64,000 nt of DNA. Origin: Bacillus sp. B-jedd (GTDB lineage: Bacteria; Bacillota; Bacilli; Bacillales; Cytobacillaceae). Location: assembly GCF_000821085.1 (NCBI RefSeq), contig NZ_CCXR01000001.1, positions 4,175,001 to 4,239,000 of the forward strand. The letters run 5' to 3'. The stretch's first letter is position 1; each line of letters starts with the position of its first letter. A model generated the notes under the pieces. That model searched no databases. It had not been told where the DNA came from and saw only the letters and a program-made list of their open reading frames with translations. Position numbers and translations under genes: made by a program. Below are positions 27,347-35,849 of the stretch, in pieces.

Positions 27347-28414
27347 TTAGGCCTCCTTCTTCTTCTTGGAGTATGGAGGAATCAGTGACTTCACGATACC
27401 TGGCGCTGCTACAAAGAAAATAATGAACCCAATGACCATCCGGACGATTTCACCAGGAACATTCGCCCCGAAGCTCATCCCCTGGGAACCGTAAGTGAGG
27501 GCCCCGACAAGACCGCCCGCCAATAAAACTCCCAAGCCTGTATTGGCGCCTAATAAGGCAACGGCAATTCCATCAAAGCCAAGGCCTGAGGTTACCGAGC
27601 TGAGTGCCACGTATTTAAAGACGCCGAGAACTTCAAATGTACCTATTAGGCCGCCTAGTACCCCGGAAATAAACATGGCCCGGACCATGACGTTGGATAC
27701 TTTCATGCCGGCGAATTTGGCCGCATGCTGGTTTAAGCCAGCAGCTCTAAGTTCATATCCCCATTTTGTTTTATTGATATAAATATGATAGAAAATGACA
27801 GCCGCGGCGGCTATGAAAAATCCCCAATGGATTCGCGCCCCTCCCATGATGCCGGACAGCCAGCCAATTTGAATATTCGCCGACTCCTTAATCATCTCCG
27901 AGCGCTGCGTACCTGCCTGTGCCATAAATAATCGGATCATCAGGTTGGCGATGTAAAGAGCGATGAAGTTAAACATGATTGAGGTTATGACTTCATTGAC
28001 GCCCCTTTTCGCCTTTATATAGCCAATCAAGCCGCCCCAGATTCCGCCTAGAAGCGCGCCGAAAAGGATGGCTACTATTCCATGAATGACAGGAGGAAGG
28101 CTGAGTTGGGTACCAACAATCAGTGCACCGAGCGAGCCCATGACGATTTGCCCGTCCACACCGATGTTAAAGAGCCCGGAACGGAAGGCAATTGCAACCG
28201 CAAGCCCGCTCAGTACTAGCGGGGTAATCGTCCGTAATGCTTCCCCGATATCATAACTGCTGCCAAAAATCTTCCATAGCATGGAGTTATAAGCAAGAAC
28301 CGGGTCATATCCCCCGGCAACCATCACCAGGGCACCGAGAAGAAGGCCCAGAATAATCGCGACAAACGGAACGACCCAGGATTTTCTTTTAAATAGATTA
28401 GCGATCATTTCCAT
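27347..28414 (-). CDS. nupP: Nucleoside ABC transporter permease (NupP/YufP-like)
   Basis: A permease of about 355 residues with roughly nine helices and the conserved FNIGVDGQIVMGSLGALI and GLGFDGIAVALLGANTGLG segments. ATG 28414 is chosen because AAGGGAG lies nine bases before it. ATG 28423 directly abuts that RBS and ATG 28408 is also possible. The start overlaps the end of the ATPase gene, indicating coupling. Confidence 0.9.
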   Translation of the reverse strand: MEMIANLFKRKSWVVPFVAIILGLLLGALVMVAGGYDPVLAYNSMLWKIFGSSYDIGEALRTITPLVLSGLAVAIAFRSGLFNIGVDGQIVMGSLGALIVGTQLSLPPVIHGIVAILFGALLGGIWGGLIGYIKAKRGVNEVITSIMFNFIALYIANLMIRLFMAQAGTQRSEMIKESANIQIGWLSGIMGGARIHWGFFIAAAAVIFYHIYINKTKWGYELRAAGLNQHAAKFAGMKVSNVMVRAMFISGVLGGLIGTFEVLGVFKYVALSSVTSGLGFDGIAVALLGANTGLGVLLAGGLVGALTYGSQGMSFGANVPGEIVRMVIGFIIFFVAAPGIVKSLIPPYSKKKKEA

Positions 28415-29945
28415 CTGTTTCATCTCCCTTATGTCTTCCCGCCATCATGAGGCCAAGTTCCTGGTCACTTGTCGTCTCAGGAGTTGTCTCACCAACAATT
28501 CTGCCCTCCGAGATAACAAGGATCCTGTCTGATACGTTGAGGATCTCTTCCAGCTCGAATGAGACAAGCAGCACGGCCTTCCCCTCGTCACGCTGTGCAA
28601 TCAGCTGCTTATGAACGAACTCAATTGCCCCGACATCCAGCCCGCGGGTTGGCTGCGCCGCAATTAGAAACTGGGGATTCCGGTCAATTTCACGGGCTAT
28701 GATAATCTTTTGCTGGTTTCCTCCGGACATGGAGCGGACCTGTGTTTCCACTCCAGGAGTACGGATATCGAATTCCTCAATCAACCGTGAGGCCATTTCA
28801 TCCATAGCCTTTTGGTTAATAAAGCCATGCTGGGTAATTTCAGGCCGGTAATATGTTTGCAAAATTGTATTCTCGCTGACCGTGAAATCCAATATCAGGC
28901 CGTGTTTATGCCTGTCCTGCGGTATATGGGAAACGCCCGCTTCATAAATTGCCCGAGGAGGCTGATTGGCGATATTTTTGCCATTCAAGAGAATCTCACC
29001 GGATTTTACCTCGAGCATACCCGTAAGAGCCTCAATCAATTCAGACTGGCCATTCCCATCGACCCCTGCAAGGCCGACAATTTCCCCTGCGCGTACAGAA
29101 AGGGAAAGATGGTCGATGGCATTTCTGTTCGTTGAGGAACCTTGCACAACCAAATCCTTCACGTCTAATAGAACTTCTTTTGGATCTGCCGGTGTTTTGT
29201 CCGTTTTAAAGCTGACTTTTTTGCCAACCATCTTCTCTGCGAGCTCCTGCGGATTTGTCTCTGCTACCCGGACAGTTTCGACTACCTTCCCGCGTCGGAT
29301 AATCGTGCATGTGTCGGCAATCTCCATAATTTCCTTCAATTTATGGGTGATCAGAATGATCGATTTTCCCTCGGCAATCAGCTTTTTCATAATGACAAGC
29401 AGCTCGCTTATTTCCTGAGGGGTCAAGACCGCGGTCGGTTCGTCAAAAATAAGGATGTCGGCTCCGCGGTAGAGAGTTTTAATAATCTCAACCCTTTGCT
29501 GCATCCCAACACTAATCGACTCGATTGTCGCATTCGGATCAATATCGAACCCGTATTTTTGCGAAAGTTCCTTAACTTTTTTCACTGCGCCTTTATAGTC
29601 AATTTTCAGGCCGGCTTTCGGTTCCATGCCCAAAATAATATTTTCCGTAACAGTAAATGGCTCGACAAGCTTAAAATGCTGGTGAACCATTCCAATTCCA
29701 AGGTCAATGGCTTTGTTCGGGCTGTCGATATTGACTGGCTGCCCGTTCACAAAAATTTCTCCTTCGTCCGGCTGATACAACCCAAAAACGATACTCATCA
29801 AGGTTGATTTACCGGCTCCATTTTCACCTAGCAGCGCATGTATTTCTCCTCGCTTCAGCTGAAAACTAATTGAATCATTGGCTACAACGCCGGGAAATCT
29901 CTTTGTGATTCCTTTTAACTCTAATGCGATGTCGGCATTTGCCAT
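28398..29945 (-). CDS. nupO: Nucleoside ABC transporter ATPase, double domain (NupO/YufO-like)
   Basis: A 515-residue tandem ATPase of the RbsA/YufO type. Domain 1 has GENGAGKS and ILIFDEPTAVLTPQE. Domain 2 has GVDGNGQSEL in place of a canonical Walker A, the normal degenerate form in this family, and SGGNQQKIIIAREI with IAAQPTRGLDVGA. The latter motif (TRGLD) is typical of the family. It lies between the binding-protein gene and the permeases. A hairpin at 29973-30002 separates it from the binding protein. Confidence 0.93.
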   Translation of the reverse strand: MANADIALELKGITKRFPGVVANDSISFQLKRGEIHALLGENGAGKSTLMSIVFGLYQPDEGEIFVNGQPVNIDSPNKAIDLGIGMVHQHFKLVEPFTVTENIILGMEPKAGLKIDYKGAVKKVKELSQKYGFDIDPNATIESISVGMQQRVEIIKTLYRGADILIFDEPTAVLTPQEISELLVIMKKLIAEGKSIILITHKLKEIMEIADTCTIIRRGKVVETVRVAETNPQELAEKMVGKKVSFKTDKTPADPKEVLLDVKDLVVQGSSTNRNAIDHLSLSVRAGEIVGLAGVDGNGQSELIEALTGMLEVKSGEILLNGKNIANQPPRAIYEAGVSHIPQDRHKHGLILDFTVSENTILQTYYRPEITQHGFINQKAMDEMASRLIEEFDIRTPGVETQVRSMSGGNQQKIIIAREIDRNPQFLIAAQPTRGLDVGAIEFVHKQLIAQRDEGKAVLLVSFELEEILNVSDRILVISEGRIVGETTPETTSDQELGLMMAGRHKGDETDGNDR

Positions 29946-29972
29946 AATGGTTCACTCCCCACTAAAGTGTCT

Positions 29973-30002
29973 GTCCCCCGACTTTCATAAAGCCAGGGGA
30001 CA
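29973..30002. terminator. Intercistronic hairpin between nupN-like and nupO-like genes
   Basis: GTCCCC pairs with GGGGAC around an inner CTT/AAG stem, without a clear T tail. It probably stabilises or partly attenuates the transcript, leaving the binding protein in excess. Confidence 0.5.
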
Positions 30003-30011
30003 AGCCCGTCA

Positions 30012-31031
30012 TTATTTGGACGGAACGACAATTTCACCATCAATAATCTTTTGGCGGTATTCTTCAACTTTATCTAAAACTTCAGGTGCTACGTTCTTTT
30101 TCGAGGTAGGCGCGATATCAACACCTTTTTCTTTCAGTCCCATCAGAGTCACTTTTCCTCCTGGGAATTTGTCTTCAGCGAGGTCCATGGAAATTTGATA
30201 AACTGCTTCGTCTACCTTCTTAATCATCGATGTGAGCGTTACATCATCCCCAAATGTCAAGGACTGGTCTTTGTCGACCCCGATTACCCATACATTCTCG
30301 CCTTTGCTCTTGCGTTCTTTCGCTTCGTTGAAAACTCCGTTGCCTGTAAGGCCTGCCGCATGGAAGATAATATCCGCGCCATCATTGTAGATGGTAGAAG
30401 CAGCCGATTTACCCATATCGACACGGTTGAAAAGACCCGTATAGTTAACAATCAGTTTGGCATCAGGGTTAACCGCTTTAATTCCTTCCCTGAAACCAAC
30501 CTCGAATCGCTTAATAACCGGGATGTCCATTCCACCGACGAAACCGATCTTATTTGTTTTTGTTGTAAGACCTGCAATAACCCCAACAAGATAAGCGCCT
30601 TCCTGCTCTTTAAAGGAAACAGCAGCTACGTTTGGCAAAACAAGATCAGAGTCGACAATACCGAATTTGGCATCCGGATTTTCTTTTGCAAGCTGTGACA
30701 CGGCATCAGCAAGTGTAAAGGCAGTAGCCCAAGTCAGATCATAATTTCCTTTTACGAATTGAAGCAGGTTTGGCATAACATCCGCATCTGTTTTCGGCTC
30801 AAGGTATTTGACTTCAAATCCATGGTCCTTGTTCAGCTTTTGCAGTGCTTCCCATGCACTTTGGTTAAAGGATTTATCATTTACGCTGCCTAAGTCCGTA
30901 ACCATACCGACCTTCAGCTTTTTCTCTCCGTCATTTCCGCCCTTGCCCGCATTGTTGTTTTGTCCGCAGGCAGTGAGGAGCAAAGAAAGGATGAGTAAAA
31001 TTGGAACGACGACTGTTCTGAATTTTTTCAT
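30012..31031 (-). CDS. nupN: BMP-family nucleoside-binding lipoprotein (NupN/YufN-like)
   Basis: A 339-residue extracellular solute-binding lipoprotein. The signal peptide ends at lipobox LLTAC (Cys about 22). The BMP/Med domain shows KVGMVTDLGSVNDKSFNQSAWEAL and IGFVGGMDIPVIKRFEVGF. In B. subtilis the equivalent NupN binds guanosine and related purine nucleosides. It is first in the four-gene minus-strand operon. Upstream, 31032-31279, a CATTCC/GGAATG hairpin with T tail on the minus strand (about 31086-31110) is visible but no known riboswitch. Confidence 0.92.
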   Translation of the reverse strand: MKKFRTVVVPILLILSLLLTACGQNNNAGKGGNDGEKKLKVGMVTDLGSVNDKSFNQSAWEALQKLNKDHGFEVKYLEPKTDADVMPNLLQFVKGNYDLTWATAFTLADAVSQLAKENPDAKFGIVDSDLVLPNVAAVSFKEQEGAYLVGVIAGLTTKTNKIGFVGGMDIPVIKRFEVGFREGIKAVNPDAKLIVNYTGLFNRVDMGKSAASTIYNDGADIIFHAAGLTGNGVFNEAKERKSKGENVWVIGVDKDQSLTFGDDVTLTSMIKKVDEAVYQISMDLAEDKFPGGKVTLMGLKEKGVDIAPTSKKNVAPEVLDKVEEYRQKIIDGEIVVPSK

Positions 31032-31279
31032 GATGGTTTCCTCCGTTTGTCTATTTTCAATTTATTTTTAACCACAAATGAAAAACCATTCCTTTTTCTT
31101 CGGAATGTCATGTTTTCTATGTGGTGATACTAACGGTGAAATTCTCTTTTAAGGTCTGCTTGAAGTAAAATGCCCTGTTCCCGGTATCCGATTCTGATAT
31201 AATGTTTTCTTGTAAACCTTCATATTTGCTTTACGCCCGGTATACAGCCAGAAAGTTCTTTTGAAAGGAATAAAAACTC

Positions 31280-31996
31280 ATGATTTCAACCCTCTCAGAC
31301 TTTCCGATTTTCTCCGATCTTTCCGAAGATGTCCTTCAGGATATAACAGTCAAGCTGAAGGAAAGGCATTTTAAGAAGAATCACATCCTTATGTTCGAAA
31401 ATGATGAAGATGAAGATGTGTACTTGATCCGCTCCGGAATGCTCAAGGTTTACCGCCTTCACGAAGGAAAGGAAATTATCCTCAGTATCGCGGCTCCAGG
31501 CGACATAATTGGCGAAGTTGAAGCGCTATCAAATGAGGCCTACAGGATTTCCTCTGTAGAGGCACTTGAACCCGTGTCAGTCTGGCAGATCAAAAAGCAT
31601 GACTTCCTTGAAATCGCCACGAAGCATCCATCCGTCCTTCATAAAGCCTATAAAATCCTTGCAGAACGGTTGCGAATCCTAAATAGGCTTATCCGCTACC
31701 TCTCTTTTTATGATGTACGGACAAAAGTGGCAAACCTGATTATTGATTTTTACTTCAATTTCGGCCGAGAGTCTGACAACGGTTACAAAATTGAAATGAA
31801 AATCAATCAAACCCTTCTGGCCAATATGCTTGGAGTGACAAGGGAGTCCATTTCCAAAACATTGAATGACTTTCAGGATGAGCAGCTGATCGATATACGC
31901 GACAAGCACTTTTATATCAAGGATTTAAAAAAGCTTGAAGCCCTCTGCGAGGAAACGGAAGAAATTCAAACCCTCCGAAAATGGTATAATCTCTAG
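31280..31996 (+). CDS. Crp/Fnr family transcriptional regulator
   Basis: A 238-residue regulator with an N-terminal cyclic-nucleotide-binding-type beta roll (GDIIGEVEALSNEAYRISSVEAL) and a C-terminal winged helix (INQTLLANMLGVTRESISKTLNDFQDE). No cluster of Cys as in Fnr is present and the cAMP-binding Arg context is not obvious, so the effector is unknown. AAAGGA lies 11 bases before ATG. It is divergent from the nupN-like gene and precedes deoD. Confidence 0.88.
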   Translation: MISTLSDFPIFSDLSEDVLQDITVKLKERHFKKNHILMFENDEDEDVYLIRSGMLKVYRLHEGKEIILSIAAPGDIIGEVEALSNEAYRISSVEALEPVSVWQIKKHDFLEIATKHPSVLHKAYKILAERLRILNRLIRYLSFYDVRTKVANLIIDFYFNFGRESDNGYKIEMKINQTLLANMLGVTRESISKTLNDFQDEQLIDIRDKHFYIKDLKKLEALCEETEEIQTLRKWYNL

Positions 31997-32020
31997 CCTG
32001 CGTTGAAAATACTATACCAA

Positions 32021-32034
32021 TGTAAGCGCTTGTT
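32021..32034 (+). promoter_or_regulatory. cre-like sequence upstream of deoD
   Basis: TGTAAGCGCTTGTT matches the CcpA cre consensus in its first ten positions but not the final CA. It lies about 150 bases before deoD. It is a weak candidate for carbon catabolite control. Confidence 0.3.
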
Positions 32035-32176
32035 TTCAGTTAGCCTCTTAACGTTAAAACTGTTAACTGGTTCACATTTTGGAGGCTGGCCTGTTAACAG
32101 ATATTAAAATGCAGGTATGGTAGTATTTTTGCATGGTGAAACCGTTTTCGAATTTTTATTGATGGAGGGAATGTCA

Positions 32177-32881
32177 ATGAGTTTTCATATTGAAGCAAAA
32201 GCCGGAGAAATTGCAGAATCCGTTCTGCTGCCAGGGGATCCCCTGCGCGCGAAATATATAGCAGAAACGTTCCTTGAAAATGCCGTTTGTTATAACAACG
32301 TCCGTGGAATGCTCGGTTATACTGGAACATATAAGGGCAACCGCGTTTCAGTCCAAGGCACAGGCATGGGTATGCCGTCTGCCATGATTTATATCCAAGA
32401 ACTTATTGAAGGCTACGGAGCGAAAAACCTGATCCGTATCGGCACATGCGGAGCGATCCAGGATGATGTAAAAATCCGTGACGTCATCGCTGCTCAAGCA
32501 TCAGCGACAAGCTCTAATATCATCCGCAGCAAGTTCCCGGGTTATGATTTCCCGGCAATCTCGAACTTTGGACTGTTAAAGAAGTCGTATGAAATCGGCA
32601 CAGAAAAAGGACTAAACATCCGCGTAGGAAACGTTCTTTCTTCTGATCTTTTCTACACAGACAGCCTTGATGAATTCAAAAACCTGGGCAAACACGGAGT
32701 CCTCGCAGTCGAAATGGAATCTGCCGGATTATACTACCTGGCAGCCAAATTCGGCGTAAAAGCACTCGCCCTGCTCACCGTCAGCGATCACATCCTGACC
32801 GGCGAACAAACAACAGCCCAAGAACGCCAAACCACCTTCAACGACATGATCGAAGTCGCCCTCGAAACCGTCCGCGACTAA
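32177..32881 (+). CDS. deoD: Purine-nucleoside phosphorylase, DeoD type
   Basis: A 234-residue cytosolic enzyme of the hexameric bacterial PNP class, cleaving purine (deoxy)nucleosides with phosphate. Visible are the phosphate-binding [15 protein letters not shown], the substrate region [11 protein letters not shown] and [12 protein letters not shown], and the catalytic Asp in LTVSDHIL. The start at 32177 ([10 protein letters not shown]) lies seven bases after GGAGGG, so the longer upstream frame is not used. Its position beside nucleoside uptake genes fits purine salvage. Confidence 0.96.
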   Translation: MSFHIEAKAGEIAESVLLPGDPLRAKYIAETFLENAVCYNNVRGMLGYTGTYKGNRVSVQGTGMGMPSAMIYIQELIEGYGAKNLIRIGTCGAIQDDVKIRDVIAAQASATSSNIIRSKFPGYDFPAISNFGLLKKSYEIGTEKGLNIRVGNVLSSDLFYTDSLDEFKNLGKHGVLAVEMESAGLYYLAAKFGVKALALLTVSDHILTGEQTTAQERQTTFNDMIEVALETVRD

Positions 32882-32887
32882 TTATAG

Positions 32888-32922
32888 AAACAGGCAGCCA
32901 AGCTTTGGCTGCCTGTTTTTTT
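32888..32922 (+). terminator. Terminator of deoD
   Basis: AAACAGGCAGCCAA pairs with TTGGCTGCCTGTTT and is followed by T. Confidence 0.9.
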
Positions 32923-32972
32923 ATGAAACAAGGGGATGTTACTTGCGTTTTCATTCGGGAGGTAAAAAACAA

Positions 32973-33412
32973 GTGGCCGTCTGTTTATTTTGCTCATTCA
33001 TTAGGTTGTGGCCGACCCCCGGGACAGGGCAATTGGGTTTCGGCGGCTTGCTGTCCCAATTTGGATTTGATTGGAACTGGGCATCGAGCTTCTATTTAGG
33101 CGCCTTTTTCCTATTCATCGCGGTCGGGGGAATCTCTTTCCTGACTTCTTCCCTTTCGTACGACGAGAAATTGTCACTCGGAATTTCCGGAGCGATTGCC
33201 TTCGGATTTTTCAGCCTGGCCTTGTCGGGAAAATCAGGGGAAAAATTGACTGGTTGCGGAGCCCCACTATCTATTCGCTTTATGCCCCATCTGATATTGT
33301 CAGCGACAAGGTTGAAGTGTTTCAATCGTGCACATTCTTGTTCCTGATTGGCCTGCTCGCTTTTACAGCTGGCGTTATGCTTTTAAAAAGAGGGATTTGC
33401 CACTATAGATGA
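32973..33412 (+). pseudogene. Small membrane protein gene disrupted by a single-base frameshift
   Basis: A GTG at 32973 lies a few bases after GGGAGGT and opens a frame with hydrophobic helices (SSFYLGAFFLFIAVGGISFLTSS, SGAIAFGFFSLALSG). At the A5 run 33241-33245 this frame leaves the coding pattern. The -1 frame continues sensibly (KIDWLRSPTIYSLYAPSDIVSD, TFLFLIGLLAFTAGVMLL) to a stop at 33410-33412, just before a terminator. Adding one A would restore about 146 codons. The gene is either decayed or affected by a sequencing error. The family is not recognised. Confidence 0.65.
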
Positions 33413-33413
33413 C

Positions 33414-33452
33414 AAAAAGCCGTATTCGCATTTTATGCGATTACGGCTTTTT
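33414..33452. terminator. Bidirectional terminator
   Basis: AAAAAGCCGTA pairs with TACGGCTTTTT, with an inner TCGCA/TGCGA stem. Confidence 0.88.
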
Positions 33453-33456
33453 AACG

Positions 33457-33795
33457 TTATTTGAACAGTTTTGAAAAAAGATCTTTTAATGATTTTCCCT
33501 TTTTATAATAAATTTCATCACGGACTTTTTCGTTTATTGATTGCCATAGCATGATTTCGATGTCAGAAAGCGGCCTTGTCTGTTCCTCCTTTATGAATTC
33601 AGCAAAGTAGTCGAGGGGGACGCCATAAAACCTCGAAATATCAGCCATAATTTCAAAAGAGACCGATTTCCTGTCACCTTTTTCAAGCATGCTCAAATAT
33701 TGAAGGGTAATTCCCGTCCCGTTCGCAACATCCTCGAGCCGCAGCTTTTTTTCAATCCTGAGCCTCCTCAGTTCCATTCCCAGTGGTGTTGCCAT
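33457..33795 (-). CDS. XRE-type helix-turn-helix regulator
   Basis: A 112-residue protein with an N-terminal HTH (LRRLRIEKKLRLEDVANGTGITLQYLSMLEKGDR, about residues 9-42) and a charged helical tail. The start at 33795 (MATPLG) has AAGGAGG five bases before it; a longer start at 33813 overlaps that RBS. The gene begins 23 bases after the end of the membrane HExxH gene and shares its strand, so both are probably on one mRNA. This recalls repressor/antirepressor-protease pairs such as ImmR/ImmA, but no phage or conjugative genes are nearby. Confidence 0.88.
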   Translation of the reverse strand: MATPLGMELRRLRIEKKLRLEDVANGTGITLQYLSMLEKGDRKSVSFEIMADISRFYGVPLDYFAEFIKEEQTRPLSDIEIMLWQSINEKVRDEIYYKKGKSLKDLFSKLFK

Positions 33796-33817
33796 GTCTG
33801 CCTCCTTCTCCACTCTT

Positions 33818-34750
33818 CTATTCCAGTGCTTTTTTGTGTTTGGCGGTCATGATGCAATGCCAGCTGAGGGCCGCTTCAAAAATGGTAACCACACATTCTT
33901 CCAATTTTGCAGGAAACTTAAATTTCCTTAATTGCAGATGCAATACTTCATGGATGATTGTCTGCAATTGCTCGGGATAATCAAGAGCCTCCTCTATGAA
34001 AATAATGTTTTTTCCAGCATGATATATCCCCTTCATCCCAGACAAATTCATAAAAATGAATTGAATTTCATATTTTTCAGCAAACGCACTTGTCAGCAAA
34101 TCGATATTCGTTTGGTTGATTGCCATGAATTTTTTATGGAACCAGCCAATGAACGTATAGTAGGACAGGAAGAGAATGAGGACAAGATTGGTTTCCAGAT
34201 GATCGAAAAAAGACAGGATCGGAAATACCACAACTAGTTCAAAAAGCATCGGTGCAAACCGGTCCAGGAAAAGCTTTGTCGTTGCCGCGCCTGTCTCAAT
34301 ATACACATAAATATATTTAAAAATGACACTCAGCGATAGCATAAGCATTAATATTAAGTATCTTGCCAGGTAATCCTTATCAGAGTACCCGTTATAAATT
34401 TCATTGCAGATAACGATGATGATGATATAAATAGACAACAGCGACAAATGGGATTGCAGCCTGCCGCTTTTTTGCATAAGAATCGACAACATGCAGTCTA
34501 TTAAAAGATAGAGGAAGCCGTACACAATCGTGAAACGATCGAAAATAATGAGTGACAGGATAACATTAAAAAAAGAATAGCCAAAGCCGGCAAATACCTT
34601 TAAATTTACTTTGTCAAAAACGACCATAATAGTGAGGAATAATAAAATTCCCCATTCAAATTCGTAAGGAATCGTAATAAATGCGGTTGTTAAGACTATA
34701 GCCGGTAAAAGGAACGCCAGGAAGGAATACTTTTGGATGAGTTTCGGCAT
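33818..34750 (-). CDS. Multi-pass membrane protein with C-terminal HExxH (putative membrane metallopeptidase)
   Basis: A 310-residue protein. About eight hydrophobic segments occupy residues 8-205, for example FAGFGYSFFNVILSLIIF, LSIYIIIIVIC and LVLILFLSYYTFIGWF. A soluble tail of about 105 residues contains HEVLH (267-271), followed by KLEECVVTIFE with acidic residues at 284, 285 and 292. The HExxH plus a Glu 13 residues later is a plausible zinc site. I do not recognise a named family. RBS GGGAGGAG lies before ATG. Its partner is the XRE gene immediately downstream. Protease function is inference from the motif. Confidence 0.75.
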   Translation of the reverse strand: MPKLIQKYSFLAFLLPAIVLTTAFITIPYEFEWGILLFLTIMVVFDKVNLKVFAGFGYSFFNVILSLIIFDRFTIVYGFLYLLIDCMLSILMQKSGRLQSHLSLLSIYIIIIVICNEIYNGYSDKDYLARYLILMLMLSLSVIFKYIYVYIETGAATTKLFLDRFAPMLFELVVVFPILSFFDHLETNLVLILFLSYYTFIGWFHKKFMAINQTNIDLLTSAFAEKYEIQFIFMNLSGMKGIYHAGKNIIFIEEALDYPEQLQTIIHEVLHLQLRKFKFPAKLEECVVTIFEAALSWHCIMTAKHKKALE

Positions 34751-35197
34751 ACCGCTCTCCTCCCTCGTAGTTATTGCATCAATCTTCCCTTATCTTACTG
34801 AAAAAAACGATCGTTTTTAATGATTACTTTTCTACAAAAACTGCCCTTCCCCGCATATTTTGTCTATCGAATAATATACAATTCAACTATCGTTTAATTT
34901 ATAGTTATCGTACGGAAAGGTACAGCCTTCCTTTCCGGCATTTCTCCTCCTGGGATACTATTTCCCATTTTCCAAGTACTGACATTATTCAGTGCTTGTC
35001 TTTTTTTTGCAAAATTTCCCCTTCTTGGCCACCCCTTGAACTACGTTCCTTATTAAGAATCCTGTCGAACACTCCAAAGCCTCTGTCGAAGAGAAAATGT
35101 ACCGTTAAACAATAGTTTAATTTATAATTGCTCTTACAAGGAGAGTTCGATATAGAGAATATAATTAATTTCTCACATCGTTGTCTCATTCAGTTGG
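34751..35197. other. AT-rich intergenic region upstream of the twin-leader locus
   Basis: No gene is seen. It contains the palindrome AAAAACGATCGTTTTT near 34802, a CGGAAAGG/CCTTTCCG hairpin near 34914-34940, a TTTTGCAAAA at 35005-35014, and the related stretches GTTTAATTTATAGTTATCG (near 34890) and GTTTAATTTATAATTGC (near 35115). Promoters for the divergent genes are probably here, but I cannot place them securely. Confidence 0.5.
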
Positions 35198-35222
35198 GTG
35201 GATTTTATTCGATTCAATCCAC
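35198..35222. repeat. Inverted repeat ahead of leader copy 1
   Basis: GTGGATT and AATCCAC face each other across 11 bases, directly before the conserved leader. It is absent before leader copy 2, so it is more likely an operator or promoter feature than part of the RNA element. Confidence 0.5.
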
Positions 35223-35224
35223 TT

Positions 35225-35324
35225 GGGGAAGCGTTGATATATAGCCTTTACTTGGACACTTGGGCTATATGGAGCTATTAGTGTAACCGGCCCTCTTATT
35301 AAACAATATTATTAAGGGGAGATG
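35225..35324 (+). ncRNA. Candidate structured leader RNA, copy 1
   Basis: A leader of about 100 bases ending in the RBS AAGGGGAG. It shares with copy 2 the blocks GGGAAGCGTTGA, ATAGCCT, TGGACACTT, GGCTATATGGAGCTA and TAGTGTAACCGGCCCTC. TATAGCC pairs with GGCTATA. The loop TTGGACACT can pair with AGTGTAACCGG downstream (nine pairs plus an AA bulge). CCTCTTA can pair with TAAGGGG, hiding the RBS. No known riboswitch class is recognised. Confidence 0.65.
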
Positions 35325-35329
35325 AAAGA

Positions 35330-35824
35330 ATGAAAAAGCTTTTTTCAGGACTGGCAGCAGGAGCACTGGCAATGGGGATTTTGGCAAGTTCCGCATTTGC
35401 AGCGGTAACTATTGATCCGGTAACCGGCGCGGGATTTGCTGGCAAAGGGGATGTTCAGACAGCATTGGGATGGAATAACGCCGATCTGCAAAAAAATGCA
35501 GACACTCTAAAGTTTACTTATGTAACGGAAACTAAGTATGAGGTTACAGTTAGCTGGATTACAGGAGAAGGAACCAGAGGTATGAAAACCCATGAAGTAA
35601 CCCATAACAGAACTTCATCCGTGGATGCTGTTGTCGGCTATGATGCAAGGAATAAAAAGCAGGTCACCGGCTTTATCCTCAATAAATTTGATTCTGTTAC
35701 GTCTTCTGGTGAAATTCCTAAAGTCGGTGATGAATACCCAGGGAATTCCGGCCATATTGTTGAGTCAGTTGAGCTAGTTTCAACAACAGGCGGATTGTAT
35801 GTGAACGGAATTCTGCTGCAGTAA
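35330..35824 (+). CDS. Small secreted protein of unknown function
   Basis: A 164-residue preprotein with signal peptide MKKLFSGLAAGALAMGILAS ending at SAFA (about residue 24). The mature part (about 140 residues) begins VTIDPVTGAGFAGKGDVQTALGWNN, then beta-rich KFTYVTETKYEVTVSWITG and a Gly-rich end STTGGLYVNGILLQ. The block GFxGKGDVQTAxGWNN recurs in uncharacterised secreted proteins of Gram-positive bacteria, as far as I recall. No Cys or catalytic motif is present. It is preceded by leader copy 1 and followed, after a second copy of the leader, by the surface protein gene. Confidence 0.85.
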   Translation: MKKLFSGLAAGALAMGILASSAFAAVTIDPVTGAGFAGKGDVQTALGWNNADLQKNADTLKFTYVTETKYEVTVSWITGEGTRGMKTHEVTHNRTSSVDAVVGYDARNKKQVTGFILNKFDSVTSSGEIPKVGDEYPGNSGHIVESVELVSTTGGLYVNGILLQ

Positions 35825-35849
35825 ATATAAACAATTATCCTTTATCCTT

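Noticed and set aside
32905..33099. 64-residue plus-strand frame after deoD
   Set aside because: It overlaps the frameshifted membrane-protein gene in another frame and has no fitting RBS.
33818..34750. Phage or ICE ImmA/ImmR cassette
   Set aside because: The HExxH protein is polytopic rather than soluble, and no integrase, conjugation or phage genes are nearby.
35225..35324. c-di-GMP, T-box or other known riboswitch class for the twin leader
   Set aside because: The GCAAAG core of GEMM, the GGTGG T-box sequence and other signatures I know are missing.
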